Assembly: GCF_002217205.1 (NCBI RefSeq)
Contig: NZ_MUGT01000012.1
Coordinates: 1-44,219 of the forward strand
Source: Flavobacterium branchiophilum NBRC 15030 = ATCC 35035
GTDB taxonomy: Bacteria > Bacteroidota > Bacteroidia > Flavobacteriales > Flavobacteriaceae
DNA length: 44,219 nt
Direction of reading: 5' to 3'
The translations under genes were made by a program, and so were the position numbers. Below are positions 1 to 7,490 of this stretch, piece after piece. The stretch's first letter is position 1, and each line of letters starts with the position of its first letter. Below the pieces are notes generated by a model, which ran no database searches, was not told the DNA's origin, and saw only the letters and a list, made by a program, of their open reading frames with translations.

Positions 1-138
1 GTAAAACTTCCAACAAAAACCAAAAATCTAACCATAGAAAAACCCTCAAAACCCATAGAAGAAGTACAAAAGATTTACGATTGCTTGAAATTTAAAATTA
101 TTAGAAAAACTAAAAAAGTTCATGTAGTGTACCATTAA
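1..138 (+). CDS. C-terminal 45 residues of a truncated ORF, identity unknown
   Basis: An open frame runs from the first base of the window to a TAA at 136-138, so only the end of the protein is visible. It is lysine-rich and ends in KKVHVVYH. Its position next to accessory DNA would suit the tail of a transposase or another island gene, but I do not recognise the family. It could also be a chance open frame. The gene itself lies outside the window. Confidence 0.35.
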   Translation, partial: VKLPTKTKNLTIEKPSKPIEEVQKIYDCLKFKIIRKTKKVHVVYH

Positions 139-508
139 TAAAAAAAAGCTACTGATAATCAGGGTTTTGTGTTGGGTTTTCGGCAAGTTGGGTTAAAAAC
201 ACCATTTTAAAAATAATTTTCGGTTGTATAATTCGTATTAATACCTATCTTTACAGCGAATTTTTAAAATTTTAAAAAATATTTATGAATAAATAAAGGT
301 TGTAATTACATATAGAAATTGCGTTTTGCAATTCGTTTTTCTACTCAAATACTCGAAATATTAATAATAGATAAAAGCGAATGATTGCAAGAAGCCACCA
401 TCTGGGCGCTTCTTCAACATTGCTTTTATGGGTTATTCGAGTAACCTGAGTAGAGAATGTTGTTAGTTTAGCACCCTTTTTATTTCAGGAAACTTAAACT
501 TTATCTAT
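139..508. other. 370-bp non-coding gap with a large palindrome
   Basis: No credible gene is seen on either strand. The main content is the bulged palindrome at 340-454, listed separately. A weak purine-rich stretch (AGGAAA near 487) lies about 15-20 bases before the ATG at 509 and may help set that start. No TAnnTTTG promoter box with a good TTTG partner stands out. Confidence 0.5.
340..454. repeat. Long imperfect inverted repeat with one-sided bulges
   Basis: Nested pairing segments are visible: TCTACTCA (340-347) with TGAGTAGA (447-454); TACTCGAA (350-357) with TTCGAGTA (436-443); ATAAAAGC (371-378) with GCTTTTAT (422-429); AATG (380-383) with CATT (418-421); TTG (385-387) with CAA (415-417); AAGAAGC (389-395) with GCTTCTT (408-414). 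About 38 base pairs form. In the inner stem the extra bases (379, 384, 388) all sit on the 5' arm. There is no T-tract after it, so it is not a standard terminator. It may be a non-autonomous mobile element, a structured RNA or a recombination site. Function unknown. Confidence 0.7.
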
Positions 509-1765
509 ATGGCTCAATCAGATTTCAATTCAAAGCAATCTATTTTCAAAATCGTAAAATGGATTTTAGCAGTATTTTTTTTATTTGCCTTTATTGGGGC
601 AATTGCAAAAGGCAATTTTATTGCAAGTATTTTATTCCTCCTACTCGGTTTACTTCTTTTACCTCCAATATCTGAACAGGTCAAGCAAAAATTTATTTTT
701 TGGCAAAGTAAGAATATTCGATACATTGGATATTCAGCATTATTTTTAATCGCGGTACTTTCAGATAGAAGCGGATTAACTGAAACATCAAAAAACAAAT
801 CAGTTGAAGAGGTTGCAACAAGCGAACCATATCAAGAATATATTAGCCAAGTAGATAAAAATATTACTCAACTTTCAACAGAGAAAAAAGCATTAAGAAC
901 AAAAGCATTTACTATTTTGAAATCTAATTCAATTTATCAAAAAATAGTTGTTAATAAAGTAGTTTCTGCCGAATACCTACCTATACTTAATGCAATCAGT
1001 AATGGGGTTTCAACTATCAGTAAAGATGGTTATTCATTCAACGAAACTCTTATAAAAAGATTAGAAAATTCTGTAAATGGAAAAGAAAAAGTAGAATTTG
1101 CGATTAAAACAGTAGGATTAGCCATTCCTGAAAATGGAGGTTTGCCAAAAGAAATATTACAAGCATTCGACAGATACAAAGAAAAATTCAAAATTTACGG
1201 AGTGAAAGGCGTTTTCTTTGATGTTAATAAAAATCACGAAACAATTGAATACGACTTTGATTTAACGCCTTTTTTCGTCATGCTTGAACCAAAAAACAAA
1301 GAAGTTTTAAATCAATTTTTTGAAGCAAAAAATAAAGGTTTATCAGATTGGAATGCAAAAGCAGAAAATTATACCTATCCATACATTGCCACAAAAGAGG
1401 CTTATATCAGTTACATCAAAGAAGTAAATCCTGAAAGTCCATTTATTCCAAAAGTCGATATTGAAATAACCGCATCAGAATTATACCAAGAGTATGAAGC
1501 AAATGAAGTTTCAGCAGATGAGCAATACAAAGGCAAAAAAATTGCAGTTACTGGAATTATTGATAATATTGGGAAAGATGTTTTAGACAATCCTTATGTT
1601 TCAATGAGAATTGGAGTTTTGCAAAGTGTAACTTGCTACTTCTCGGACGATAATGTAAAAGTTATATCACAATTAAGTAAAGGGCAAAAAATTACAGTAA
1701 TAGGCGAATGTAATGGGCTGTCATTAACAAATGTAGTAATTCAGGATTGCGAACTTTGGGAGTAA
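509..1765 (+). CDS. Membrane protein with C-terminal OB-fold (tRNA_anti-like) domain
   Basis: 418 residues starting at ATG 509. Two hydrophobic segments at about residues 17-54 and 72-84 anchor the N-terminus. A charged, mainly helical middle follows (about 95-330). The last ~95 residues begin SELYQEYEANEVSADEQYKG, continue through a KGKKIAVTGIIDNIGKDV-like strand and end at VIQDCELWE. That is the pattern of the tRNA_anti-like OB-fold family, often found on membrane or exported proteins. The ligand is unknown; the family name does not prove RNA binding. It sits alone between a large palindrome and a hairpin, in the same direction as the defence-like genes downstream, so it may be island cargo. 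Confidence 0.6.
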   Translation: MAQSDFNSKQSIFKIVKWILAVFFLFAFIGAIAKGNFIASILFLLLGLLLLPPISEQVKQKFIFWQSKNIRYIGYSALFLIAVLSDRSGLTETSKNKSVEEVATSEPYQEYISQVDKNITQLSTEKKALRTKAFTILKSNSIYQKIVVNKVVSAEYLPILNAISNGVSTISKDGYSFNETLIKRLENSVNGKEKVEFAIKTVGLAIPENGGLPKEILQAFDRYKEKFKIYGVKGVFFDVNKNHETIEYDFDLTPFFVMLEPKNKEVLNQFFEAKNKGLSDWNAKAENYTYPYIATKEAYISYIKEVNPESPFIPKVDIEITASELYQEYEANEVSADEQYKGKKIAVTGIIDNIGKDVLDNPYVSMRIGVLQSVTCYFSDDNVKVISQLSKGQKITVIGECNGLSLTNVVIQDCELWE

Positions 1766-1770
1766 ATAAT

Positions 1771-1834
1771 TTTCAATAAAAAATAAATTTAGGCAAAGTG
1801 TATTTATAAAATATCTCTGCCTATTTTATTGAAA
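1771..1834. terminator. Long hairpin after the OB-fold gene, possible 3'-end structure
   Basis: TTTCAATAAAA (1771-1781) pairs with TTTTATTGAAA (1824-1834), and TAGGCA (1790-1795) with TGCCTA (1818-1823). The 5' arm carries eight unpaired bases between the two stems. It starts six bases after the stop of the preceding gene. There is no clean T-tract, so termination is possible but not typical. Confidence 0.4.
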
Positions 1835-1894
1835 CTTAATTTGTAAATTTTGCTATGAACAAATAGTATAATCAAATATTACAACAGATTTCAT

Positions 1895-1902
1895 TACTTT
1901 TG
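1895..1902 (+). promoter_or_regulatory. Candidate Bacteroidetes -7 box
   Basis: TACTTTTG matches TAnnTTTG, 31 bases before the GTG start of the ATPase-nuclease gene. No TTTG at the expected 17-23 base spacing is seen, so support is partial. Confidence 0.35.
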
Positions 1903-1932
1903 TAGAATACAAAACCTCAAGCCAATAAAACT

Positions 1933-3966
1933 GTGAATTTAGACTTAATAGGCAGACTTAATAATACTATTTTGCATACAAGCAAACCGCTGTATCCTCT
2001 TTTTGAGTGCCTTGTAAATTCAATTCACGCTATCGAAGATTTAAAGAAAAGCGAAAGCAAAGGTTATATAGAGGTAATCATTGAGAGAGAACAGGCTCAA
2101 CAGGAATTAATAAGCACTTTTGAAAATTTGAAACCTATAAAATCATTTTCGATTATTGATAATGGGATTGGATTTAATGAAAGAAACTATCAATCTTTTG
2201 AAACAGGAGATAGTAGATTAAAAATAGAAAAAGGCTCTAAAGGGATTGGTCGTTTCGTTTGGTTAAAGGCTTTTAGTTCGGTTAAGATTAACAGCGTATT
2301 TCAGGATGAAAACAAAGTCAAAAAAGAAAGAGATTTTGAATTTAAGCATAGCGAAAATGGTATTGAAAACCATACTATTGAAGATGCAAATGATAAATCT
2401 ACAAAAACGATAGTCAATTTAACAGGTTTCAAATCAGAATACCAAAAGAAGTGTCCGAAAAAAGTATCTGAAATTGCATATAAAATAATTGACCATTGTT
2501 TAGTTTACTTTCTATACGACCATTGTCCGACTATTGTAATTAAAGACCCTGACAACAATGATTTTGAACTCGTTGTAAATGATGTATTTAATGAAAGTAA
2601 AAAAGACAGATTAAAAGAAATTGAGTTTGATTTCAAAGGAGAGATTTTTAAACTTAACATTTTAGAAATTTACGGTTCTACTGGAAAGTCTAACAAACTA
2701 CATTTATGTTCAAATATGCGAGAGGTTAAAAATTATGCCCTCTCGTCAATAATTCCTGATTTGAGTAAATCACTCAAAGACGAAGACGGCAAAGACTTTT
2801 TCATTCGTGCTTATGTAACTGGAAAATTTTTGGACAGTATTGTAAACCCCGAAAGAACACTTTTAAATTTTCCTGACGAGGACGAAAATGATATATTTGA
2901 AGATCAGACAATAACCGAAAATAATCTTAAAGAGCAAATAGCAAACCAAATACAGGACGCTTTGAATGATTATTTATATGAGGTTTATGAAGAAAAAATG
3001 CAATTTGTAACTGGGTTTATTCAAAATGAAGTACCGCAATATAAAAGTTTATTAAAATACAAGTCCGATAAAATAGAAAATCTGAAACCAACAACAAACA
3101 AGAAAAGTCTTGATTTAGAATTGTATAAGATTTTACAAGAGTTAGAATATGAAGTCAAAGAGGAATACGAGGAAATTAACGATGATTTCTATGTAGATGA
3201 AGAAGATGACGAATATCAAAAACGATACAAGGAATATATTGAAAAGGTTATAGACGTAGGAAGTGCAAAGTTATCCCAGTATATCATTCATCGAAAAACT
3301 ATTTTAGATTTATTCAGTAAACAATTAGAACTAAATGATAATGGAAAATATAGTTTAGAAAACAGCGTACATCAAATTATTTTTCCTTTGAAATCGACAT
3401 CTGACGATATAAGTTATGATAATCAGAATTTATGGATGATTGATGAAAAACTATCCTATCATAAATATCTTGCATCTGACTTGCCGTTAAGTTCAATGAA
3501 TAAAGATGTAGTTGATAGTAATAGCGAAGAAAGACCTGACATAATTATATTTAACAGTCCGATTGCACTTGTAAATAATGATGCACCGTACCAGTCAATA
3601 GTTATTTTAGAATTTAAAAGACCGATGCGAAAAGGGTATTATGAAGAAAAAAACCCAATTGAACAAATATACGGCTACATCCGAAAAATATTAGACAAGA
3701 AAAGTTTAGACAACAAGGGTAGAGTTATTCAAGGTGTAAACTCTTCAACGCCATTCTACTGTTATCTAATTTGCGATATAACTTCCAAAATTGATGAGAT
3801 TGCAGAAAATTCAGATTTCACGCCAACTCCTGATAATTTGGGATATTTTGGGTACAATAAAAAACTCAATGCTTACATTGAAATTTTAAGTTATCAAAAA
3901 ATGGTAAACGATGCTAAACAAAGGAATAGAATTTTATTTGAAAAATTAAACTTGCCAAATTTATAG
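1933..3966 (+). CDS. GHKL ATPase fused to a PD-(D/E)XK-like nuclease, putative defence protein
   Basis: 677 residues from a GTG start; the next in-frame ATG is far downstream and would remove the ATPase motifs. The N-terminus has the GHKL (HSP90/MutL/MORC-type) ATP site: N-box E25 and N29 in ECLVNSIHAIED, G1 at 76-80 (DNGIG) and G2 at 100-107 (KGSKGIGR). A very acidic linker lies near 405-430. Then comes a region with HRKTILDLFSKQLE and NLWMIDEKLSYHKYLASD, which I associate with uncharacterised ATP-binding proteins. The C-terminus has PD at 535-536, 23 residues, then E560-F-K562, matching a PD-(D/E)XK nuclease core. By analogy with other ATPase-nuclease fusions, ATP-gated DNA cleavage is likely. 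It is followed 24 bp later by an AbiV-like gene, which supports a phage-defence role. Activity and trigger are inferred. Confidence 0.7.
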   Translation: MNLDLIGRLNNTILHTSKPLYPLFECLVNSIHAIEDLKKSESKGYIEVIIEREQAQQELISTFENLKPIKSFSIIDNGIGFNERNYQSFETGDSRLKIEKGSKGIGRFVWLKAFSSVKINSVFQDENKVKKERDFEFKHSENGIENHTIEDANDKSTKTIVNLTGFKSEYQKKCPKKVSEIAYKIIDHCLVYFLYDHCPTIVIKDPDNNDFELVVNDVFNESKKDRLKEIEFDFKGEIFKLNILEIYGSTGKSNKLHLCSNMREVKNYALSSIIPDLSKSLKDEDGKDFFIRAYVTGKFLDSIVNPERTLLNFPDEDENDIFEDQTITENNLKEQIANQIQDALNDYLYEVYEEKMQFVTGFIQNEVPQYKSLLKYKSDKIENLKPTTNKKSLDLELYKILQELEYEVKEEYEEINDDFYVDEEDDEYQKRYKEYIEKVIDVGSAKLSQYIIHRKTILDLFSKQLELNDNGKYSLENSVHQIIFPLKSTSDDISYDNQNLWMIDEKLSYHKYLASDLPLSSMNKDVVDSNSEERPDIIIFNSPIALVNNDAPYQSIVILEFKRPMRKGYYEEKNPIEQIYGYIRKILDKKSLDNKGRVIQGVNSSTPFYCYLICDITSKIDEIAENSDFTPTPDNLGYFGYNKKLNAYIEILSYQKMVNDAKQRNRILFEKLNLPNL

Positions 3967-3990
3967 AGAACTTCAAACCGACTGCTAACA

Positions 3991-4629
3991 ATGGATAGAG
4001 CCGATTATAGCGAGATATATACAAATGCCAATAATCTTATAAACTCTGCAATTAAAGTGGCGGAAATCAATAATTTTGGAACGGCTATTTCTTTACTTGT
4101 GCTGGGTTTGGAAGAATTGATAAAGTATCAAGTTGTTTTGTATAATACTGCGGATGAGAAATCATTTACAGATGTAGAATTTGATAAGGTTTTCAAAGAC
4201 CATAAGAGCAAACATAATTTATTAATGGAATTTGCCGATAGCCTAACTGATGAATTTAGTCTTGGGTTTCAAAGTTATGTTTTAAATTCTGCAACAAATC
4301 AAGAATTAACCGAACAGGATAAATTGATAAAGCAAAACAGATTTAAAGAATTTGGTGCTTTTCTGAACAATATGTATTCCGAAAACAATCTAACTCAACA
4401 AGAGTTAAAAGAGTTCGCAAAATGGCTTAATGATGCAAACAAGATTAAAAACGAGGGGTTTTATGTTGGTCTATCAGGCAATAAATGGTCGTTTCCGAAA
4501 AAATTTAATTTCGATGATTATTCAAAAGTATTAAAATTTGTGATGTTGGTTAAAAATCATACCGAAGTAAAGAAAAGTTTAGATTTAACCGAAGATGAAT
4601 TTATAGATTTTTTGAACGGAGCAATGTAG
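3991..4629 (+). CDS. AbiV-like abortive infection protein
   Basis: 212 residues, mostly helical, no membrane segment. The pattern of a small helical N-terminus with AISLLVLGLEELIKYQ (about 33-48) and then FKDHKSKH (about 68-75) resembles the AbiV abortive-infection family, in which an EE(L)xK helix and an HKxKH-type segment are conserved. Lactococcal AbiV acts after phage infection by blocking phage translation. Whether this relative does the same is inference. It lies 24 bp after the ATPase-nuclease gene in the same direction, so the two are probably co-transcribed. A hairpin terminator and two tRNA genes follow. It may instead be an unrelated HEPN-like helical protein; the family call is from motif memory. 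Confidence 0.6.
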   Translation: MDRADYSEIYTNANNLINSAIKVAEINNFGTAISLLVLGLEELIKYQVVLYNTADEKSFTDVEFDKVFKDHKSKHNLLMEFADSLTDEFSLGFQSYVLNSATNQELTEQDKLIKQNRFKEFGAFLNNMYSENNLTQQELKEFAKWLNDANKIKNEGFYVGLSGNKWSFPKKFNFDDYSKVLKFVMLVKNHTEVKKSLDLTEDEFIDFLNGAM

Positions 4630-4684
4630 TTTTACAAAATCTATCAATTTTTATTCCGTCCCCTGCATTGTCCCCTAAAAAAAT

Positions 4685-4720
4685 AAAACCCTTACAAAGT
4701 CAATGACTGCAAGGGTTTTT
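4685..4720. terminator. Bidirectional terminator between AbiV-like gene and tRNAs
   Basis: AAAACCCTT (4685-4693) pairs with AAGGGTTTT (4711-4719), and AGTC (4698-4701) with GACT (4705-4708) around a three-base loop. T-rich tracts follow in both directions, so it can end both the plus-strand defence genes and the minus-strand tRNA transcript. Confidence 0.8.
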
Positions 4721-4732
4721 TAATTTAATCTG

Positions 4733-4807
4733 TGGGCGATGAGGGATTCGAACCCCCGACCCTCTGGGTGTAAACCAGATGCTCTGAACCAACTGAGCTA
4801 ATCGCCC
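4733..4807 (-). tRNA. tRNA-Val (UAC), first copy
   Basis: The minus strand folds as a complete cloverleaf: 7-bp acceptor stem GGGCGAT/ATCGCCC, D-arm AGCTCAGTTGGTTCAGAGC, anticodon stem TCTGG/CCAGA around loop TTTACAC (anticodon TAC), and T-arm with GGTTCGAATCC. The discriminator is A at 4733. CCA is not encoded. The terminator at 4685-4720 lies just downstream of its 3' end. Confidence 0.95.
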
Positions 4808-4839
4808 TAAATATTTTTAGGCTTTAATAACAAATTTGG

Positions 4840-4914
4840 TGGGCGATGAGGGATTCGAACCCCCGACCCTCTGGGTGTAAACCAGATGCTCTGAACCAAC
4901 TGAGCTAATCGCCC
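4840..4914 (-). tRNA. tRNA-Val (UAC), second tandem copy
   Basis: Identical over the tRNA body to the copy at 4733-4807, with the same TAC anticodon, arms and discriminator. The ~10 bases 5' of each gene (TAAATATTTTTA on the plus strand after ATCGCCC) are also shared, after which the flanks differ. The 107-bp unit therefore looks like a real tandem duplication. The pair is probably co-transcribed on the minus strand. Confidence 0.95.
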
Positions 4915-4995
4915 TAAATATTTTTAAGTTGCTTTGTTATTGCGAGTGCAAATATACAACTCTTTTTTATTTGTGCAAATGTTTTTTGCGTTTTT

Positions 4996-6210
4996 TTATA
5001 AAATTTCTGCAACCACAAACGTACTACCCCCCACATATATACAATCGTTTTGCTGGGCATTTTGCTGGGCTTGATTGTAAGCTTCTGATACAGAGTAGTA
5101 TATGCTGCCTTCCAAGTGGTATTGTTTGGCAGTTTGTTGTAGTGTCAAAGCGTCTAATCCTCTTGGCAAATTGGGTTTACAAAAATAATAAATGGCATTT
5201 TTGGGAAACAATGGCAAAATAGCGTCTAAATTTTTATCGTTTACGACACCCAAAACAATGTGTAGTTGTTCAAAAACAAGGTTTTGTAACTGTGTCATCG
5301 TACTTTTTAGTCCATGTTTGTTGTGTGCCGTATCGCAAATAATGGTGGGGTGGCTGCCCAGTTGCTGCCATCTTCCTTGCAGTCCTGTTTGTTGTATTAC
5401 ATTCAAAAATCCGTTATGTATGTGTTGTTCCTGAATGTTCAAAGTGTTTTTCAAAACAGCTATGGCTTGCAAAACGGTTTTTTTGTTCTCTGTCTGATAA
5501 TCGCCTTTTAAGGCACAAGGCAATTCTGGATACAAAGCATCTGAAGCCCAATACAATGTTGCATGATTTTCGGCAGCTTTTTGTTCAAAAACCGCTTTGG
5601 TTTCGGGGGTATAGGTGCCTATAACTACGGGCACTTGATGTTTGATAATCCCCGCTTTTTCTGTTGCAATAGCCGCAAGCGTGTTGCCTAAAAATGCGGT
5701 ATGATCTAAATCAATGTTTGTTATAATGGATAGGATAGGGTGAATGATGTTGGTAGAATCGAGGCGGCCACCCATGCCAACTTCTATAACGGCCACATCG
5801 ACTTGTTGTTTTTTGAAATATTGAAAAGCCAGTCCAACCGTCATTTCAAAAAAACTCAAATCATTAGTTTCAAAAAAATTGCGGTGGGTTGCTATAAAAG
5901 CCACTACTTCCTCTTCGGGAATTTCTAAACCGTTTATTTTGATTCTTTCCCGAAAATCTTTCAAATGAGGCGAGGTGTATAACCCCACTTTATAGCCAGC
6001 TTCTTGCAAAACCGAAGCCAGTAAATGGGATGTAGAGCCTTTGCCATTTGTTCCTGCAACATGAATACACACCAAATCATGGTGCGGATTGTTTAGATGT
6101 TCTGATAAAAGGATGGTATTGGTAAGGTCTTTTTTGTAAGCAGATTGCCCAACGTGCTGGTACATGGGCAGTTGGTTAAACATCCAATCGAGGGTTTCTT
6201 GATAATTCAT
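4996..6210 (-). CDS. folC: Bifunctional folylpolyglutamate / dihydrofolate synthase
   Basis: 404 residues, normal for the family. It adds glutamate to folates using ATP and may also join dihydropteroate to glutamate, in the cytoplasm. The P-loop VAGTNGKGST is at about 51-60, followed by the family segment YTSPHLKDFRERIKING near 78-94, VAVIEVGMGGRLDSTN near 136-151 and the glycine-poor C-terminal ligase domain with CDTAHNKHG near 288. It is transcribed away from exbB; the 129-bp divergent gap must hold both promoters. The 3' end lies ~80 bp from the tRNA-Val pair on the same strand. Confidence 0.93.
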   Translation of the reverse strand: MNYQETLDWMFNQLPMYQHVGQSAYKKDLTNTILLSEHLNNPHHDLVCIHVAGTNGKGSTSHLLASVLQEAGYKVGLYTSPHLKDFRERIKINGLEIPEEEVVAFIATHRNFFETNDLSFFEMTVGLAFQYFKKQQVDVAVIEVGMGGRLDSTNIIHPILSIITNIDLDHTAFLGNTLAAIATEKAGIIKHQVPVVIGTYTPETKAVFEQKAAENHATLYWASDALYPELPCALKGDYQTENKKTVLQAIAVLKNTLNIQEQHIHNGFLNVIQQTGLQGRWQQLGSHPTIICDTAHNKHGLKSTMTQLQNLVFEQLHIVLGVVNDKNLDAILPLFPKNAIYYFCKPNLPRGLDALTLQQTAKQYHLEGSIYYSVSEAYNQAQQNAQQNDCIYVGGSTFVVAEIL

Positions 6211-6339
6211 TTGAAGTATTTTTTTTTAGACAAATAAAATATTTTTTAATTTTTTTAGTTTAATATTGTATGCTTAAATTATAGGGTACAAATTTGCCAT
6301 ATTTTTTATAAATAACACTCATAAAACACCATAAATAAT

Positions 6340-7056
6340 ATGTTTCAATGGATTAGTTTACAAGCCGACACGTTGTCTAACCAAACTGCCAATGCCGTAA
6401 TTACGGACACAGTACAATCAAACAACATAACGGCTCTTGGTTTTTTGCTCAAAGGGGGTTTTTTCTTGATTCCAATAGGAATTTTATTGTTTTATACTTT
6501 TTATATCATCATCGAAAGGTGTTTGTATATACATAAAAAAACGCAAAACGACCCTAATTTAATGCCCGATATTCGCAATTATTTACAATCAGGCAATTTA
6601 GATATGGCCCGAACTTTGGCAGAACGCACCCCCTCTGCATCTGGAGCAATTTTGCGTGAAGGCATTTTAACTATCGGCAGACCTATTGCAGAAATTGAAT
6701 CCAATATGGAACGTGCTGCCAATATAGAAATTGGCGAAATGGAAAAAAATGTAGGCAAGCTTGGCCTTATTGCAGGCATTGCCCCAACACTCGGATTTAT
6801 TGGCACCATTTCTGGTGTCATCAAAATTTTTTATACCATTTCATTAACCGAAAATATCAGTATTGGCTCTATTTCGGGCGGACTATACGAAAAAATGATC
6901 AGCTCGGGTTCTGGTTTAATTGTGGGTATTATAGCTTATAGCGGCTATCACTTGCTCAACAATGGGATAGATGCCTTTGCTCTTCAGGTGCAAAAACAAG
7001 TGCTAGAATTTGTAAACATCATTCAAAGACCTTCAAAAAATGATCAAAAGAAATAA
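6340..7056 (+). CDS. exbB: MotA/TolQ/ExbB proton channel family protein
   Basis: 238 residues. Inner-membrane proton channel subunit that powers TonB- or Tol-type envelope transport. A short N-terminus is followed by a first membrane helix at about 38-60 (FFLIPIGILLFYTFYIIIE), a cytoplasmic loop with the family's repeated helix (ESNMERAANIEIGEMEKNVG), then two membrane helices at about 140-165 and 185-210, with GLIAGIAPTLGFIGTISGVI marking the ExbB core. The stop overlaps the exbD start by 17 bases, which indicates translational coupling. The substrate receptor it serves cannot be told from here. Confidence 0.9.
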   Translation: MFQWISLQADTLSNQTANAVITDTVQSNNITALGFLLKGGFFLIPIGILLFYTFYIIIERCLYIHKKTQNDPNLMPDIRNYLQSGNLDMARTLAERTPSASGAILREGILTIGRPIAEIESNMERAANIEIGEMEKNVGKLGLIAGIAPTLGFIGTISGVIKIFYTISLTENISIGSISGGLYEKMISSGSGLIVGIIAYSGYHLLNNGIDAFALQVQKQVLEFVNIIQRPSKNDQKK

Positions 7057-7426
7057 ACGTTTTCATGCAGAAGTAGCCACGTCGTCGTTGAGCGACATTA
7101 TGTTTTTTTTGTTGCTTTTTTTTCTCATTATTTCTACTTTGGCCAACCCAAATGTGATTAAAATGACATTGCCAAATGCCAAAAACAACGAAAAAACCAA
7201 CAAACAATTCATCAGTTTGTCTATTACTGCCAATAAAAATTATTATATTGATAAAGTACCCGTGCCTTTTGAACGATTAGAGTCGGAATTGATTTCTAAA
7301 GTGGGTGCAAATCAAACCGTGGTTGTTAGAATTCCTTACAATCTTCAGGTGCAAGATTTAGTCGATGTTTTACAAATTGGCGTCAAAAACAATTTGAAAT
7401 TTGTAATTGCAACTCAAGCGAAATAG
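7040..7426 (+). CDS. exbD: ExbD/TolR biopolymer transport protein
   Basis: 128 residues, the usual length. One membrane helix near 17-35 (MFFLLLFFLIISTLANPN), preceded by the charged N-terminus and an SLSDIMF motif containing the aspartate (D17) that carries protons in the ExbB-ExbD channel. The periplasmic domain follows and ends QVQDLVDVLQIGVKNNLKFVIATQ, typical of ExbD. It overlaps exbB and forms a two-gene operon with it. No tonB is seen in the window, so its partner must be elsewhere. Confidence 0.9.
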   Translation: MIKRNKRFHAEVATSSLSDIMFFLLLFFLIISTLANPNVIKMTLPNAKNNEKTNKQFISLSITANKNYYIDKVPVPFERLESELISKVGANQTVVVRIPYNLQVQDLVDVLQIGVKNNLKFVIATQAK

Positions 7427-7490
7427 TTTTAATGAGGAATTATAAATAAACAAAGCAAAAGGTTGAAAAATTAGAAAACAAAACCAGTAA

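Noticed and set aside
340..454. Integron attC site, suggested by the bulged palindrome
   Set aside because: The ends do not match the RYYYAAC ... GTTRRRY core sites, no integrase is visible, and the next gap (1766-1932) has a hairpin of a different kind, so it does not look like a cassette array.
4733..4914. Assembly artefact duplicating one tRNA
   Set aside because: The flanks beyond the shared ~10 bases differ on each side, so a simple duplicated read is unlikely.
4929..5928. Plus-strand open frames over folC
   Set aside because: They are shadows of the minus-strand folC gene, with no family motifs and no start signals.
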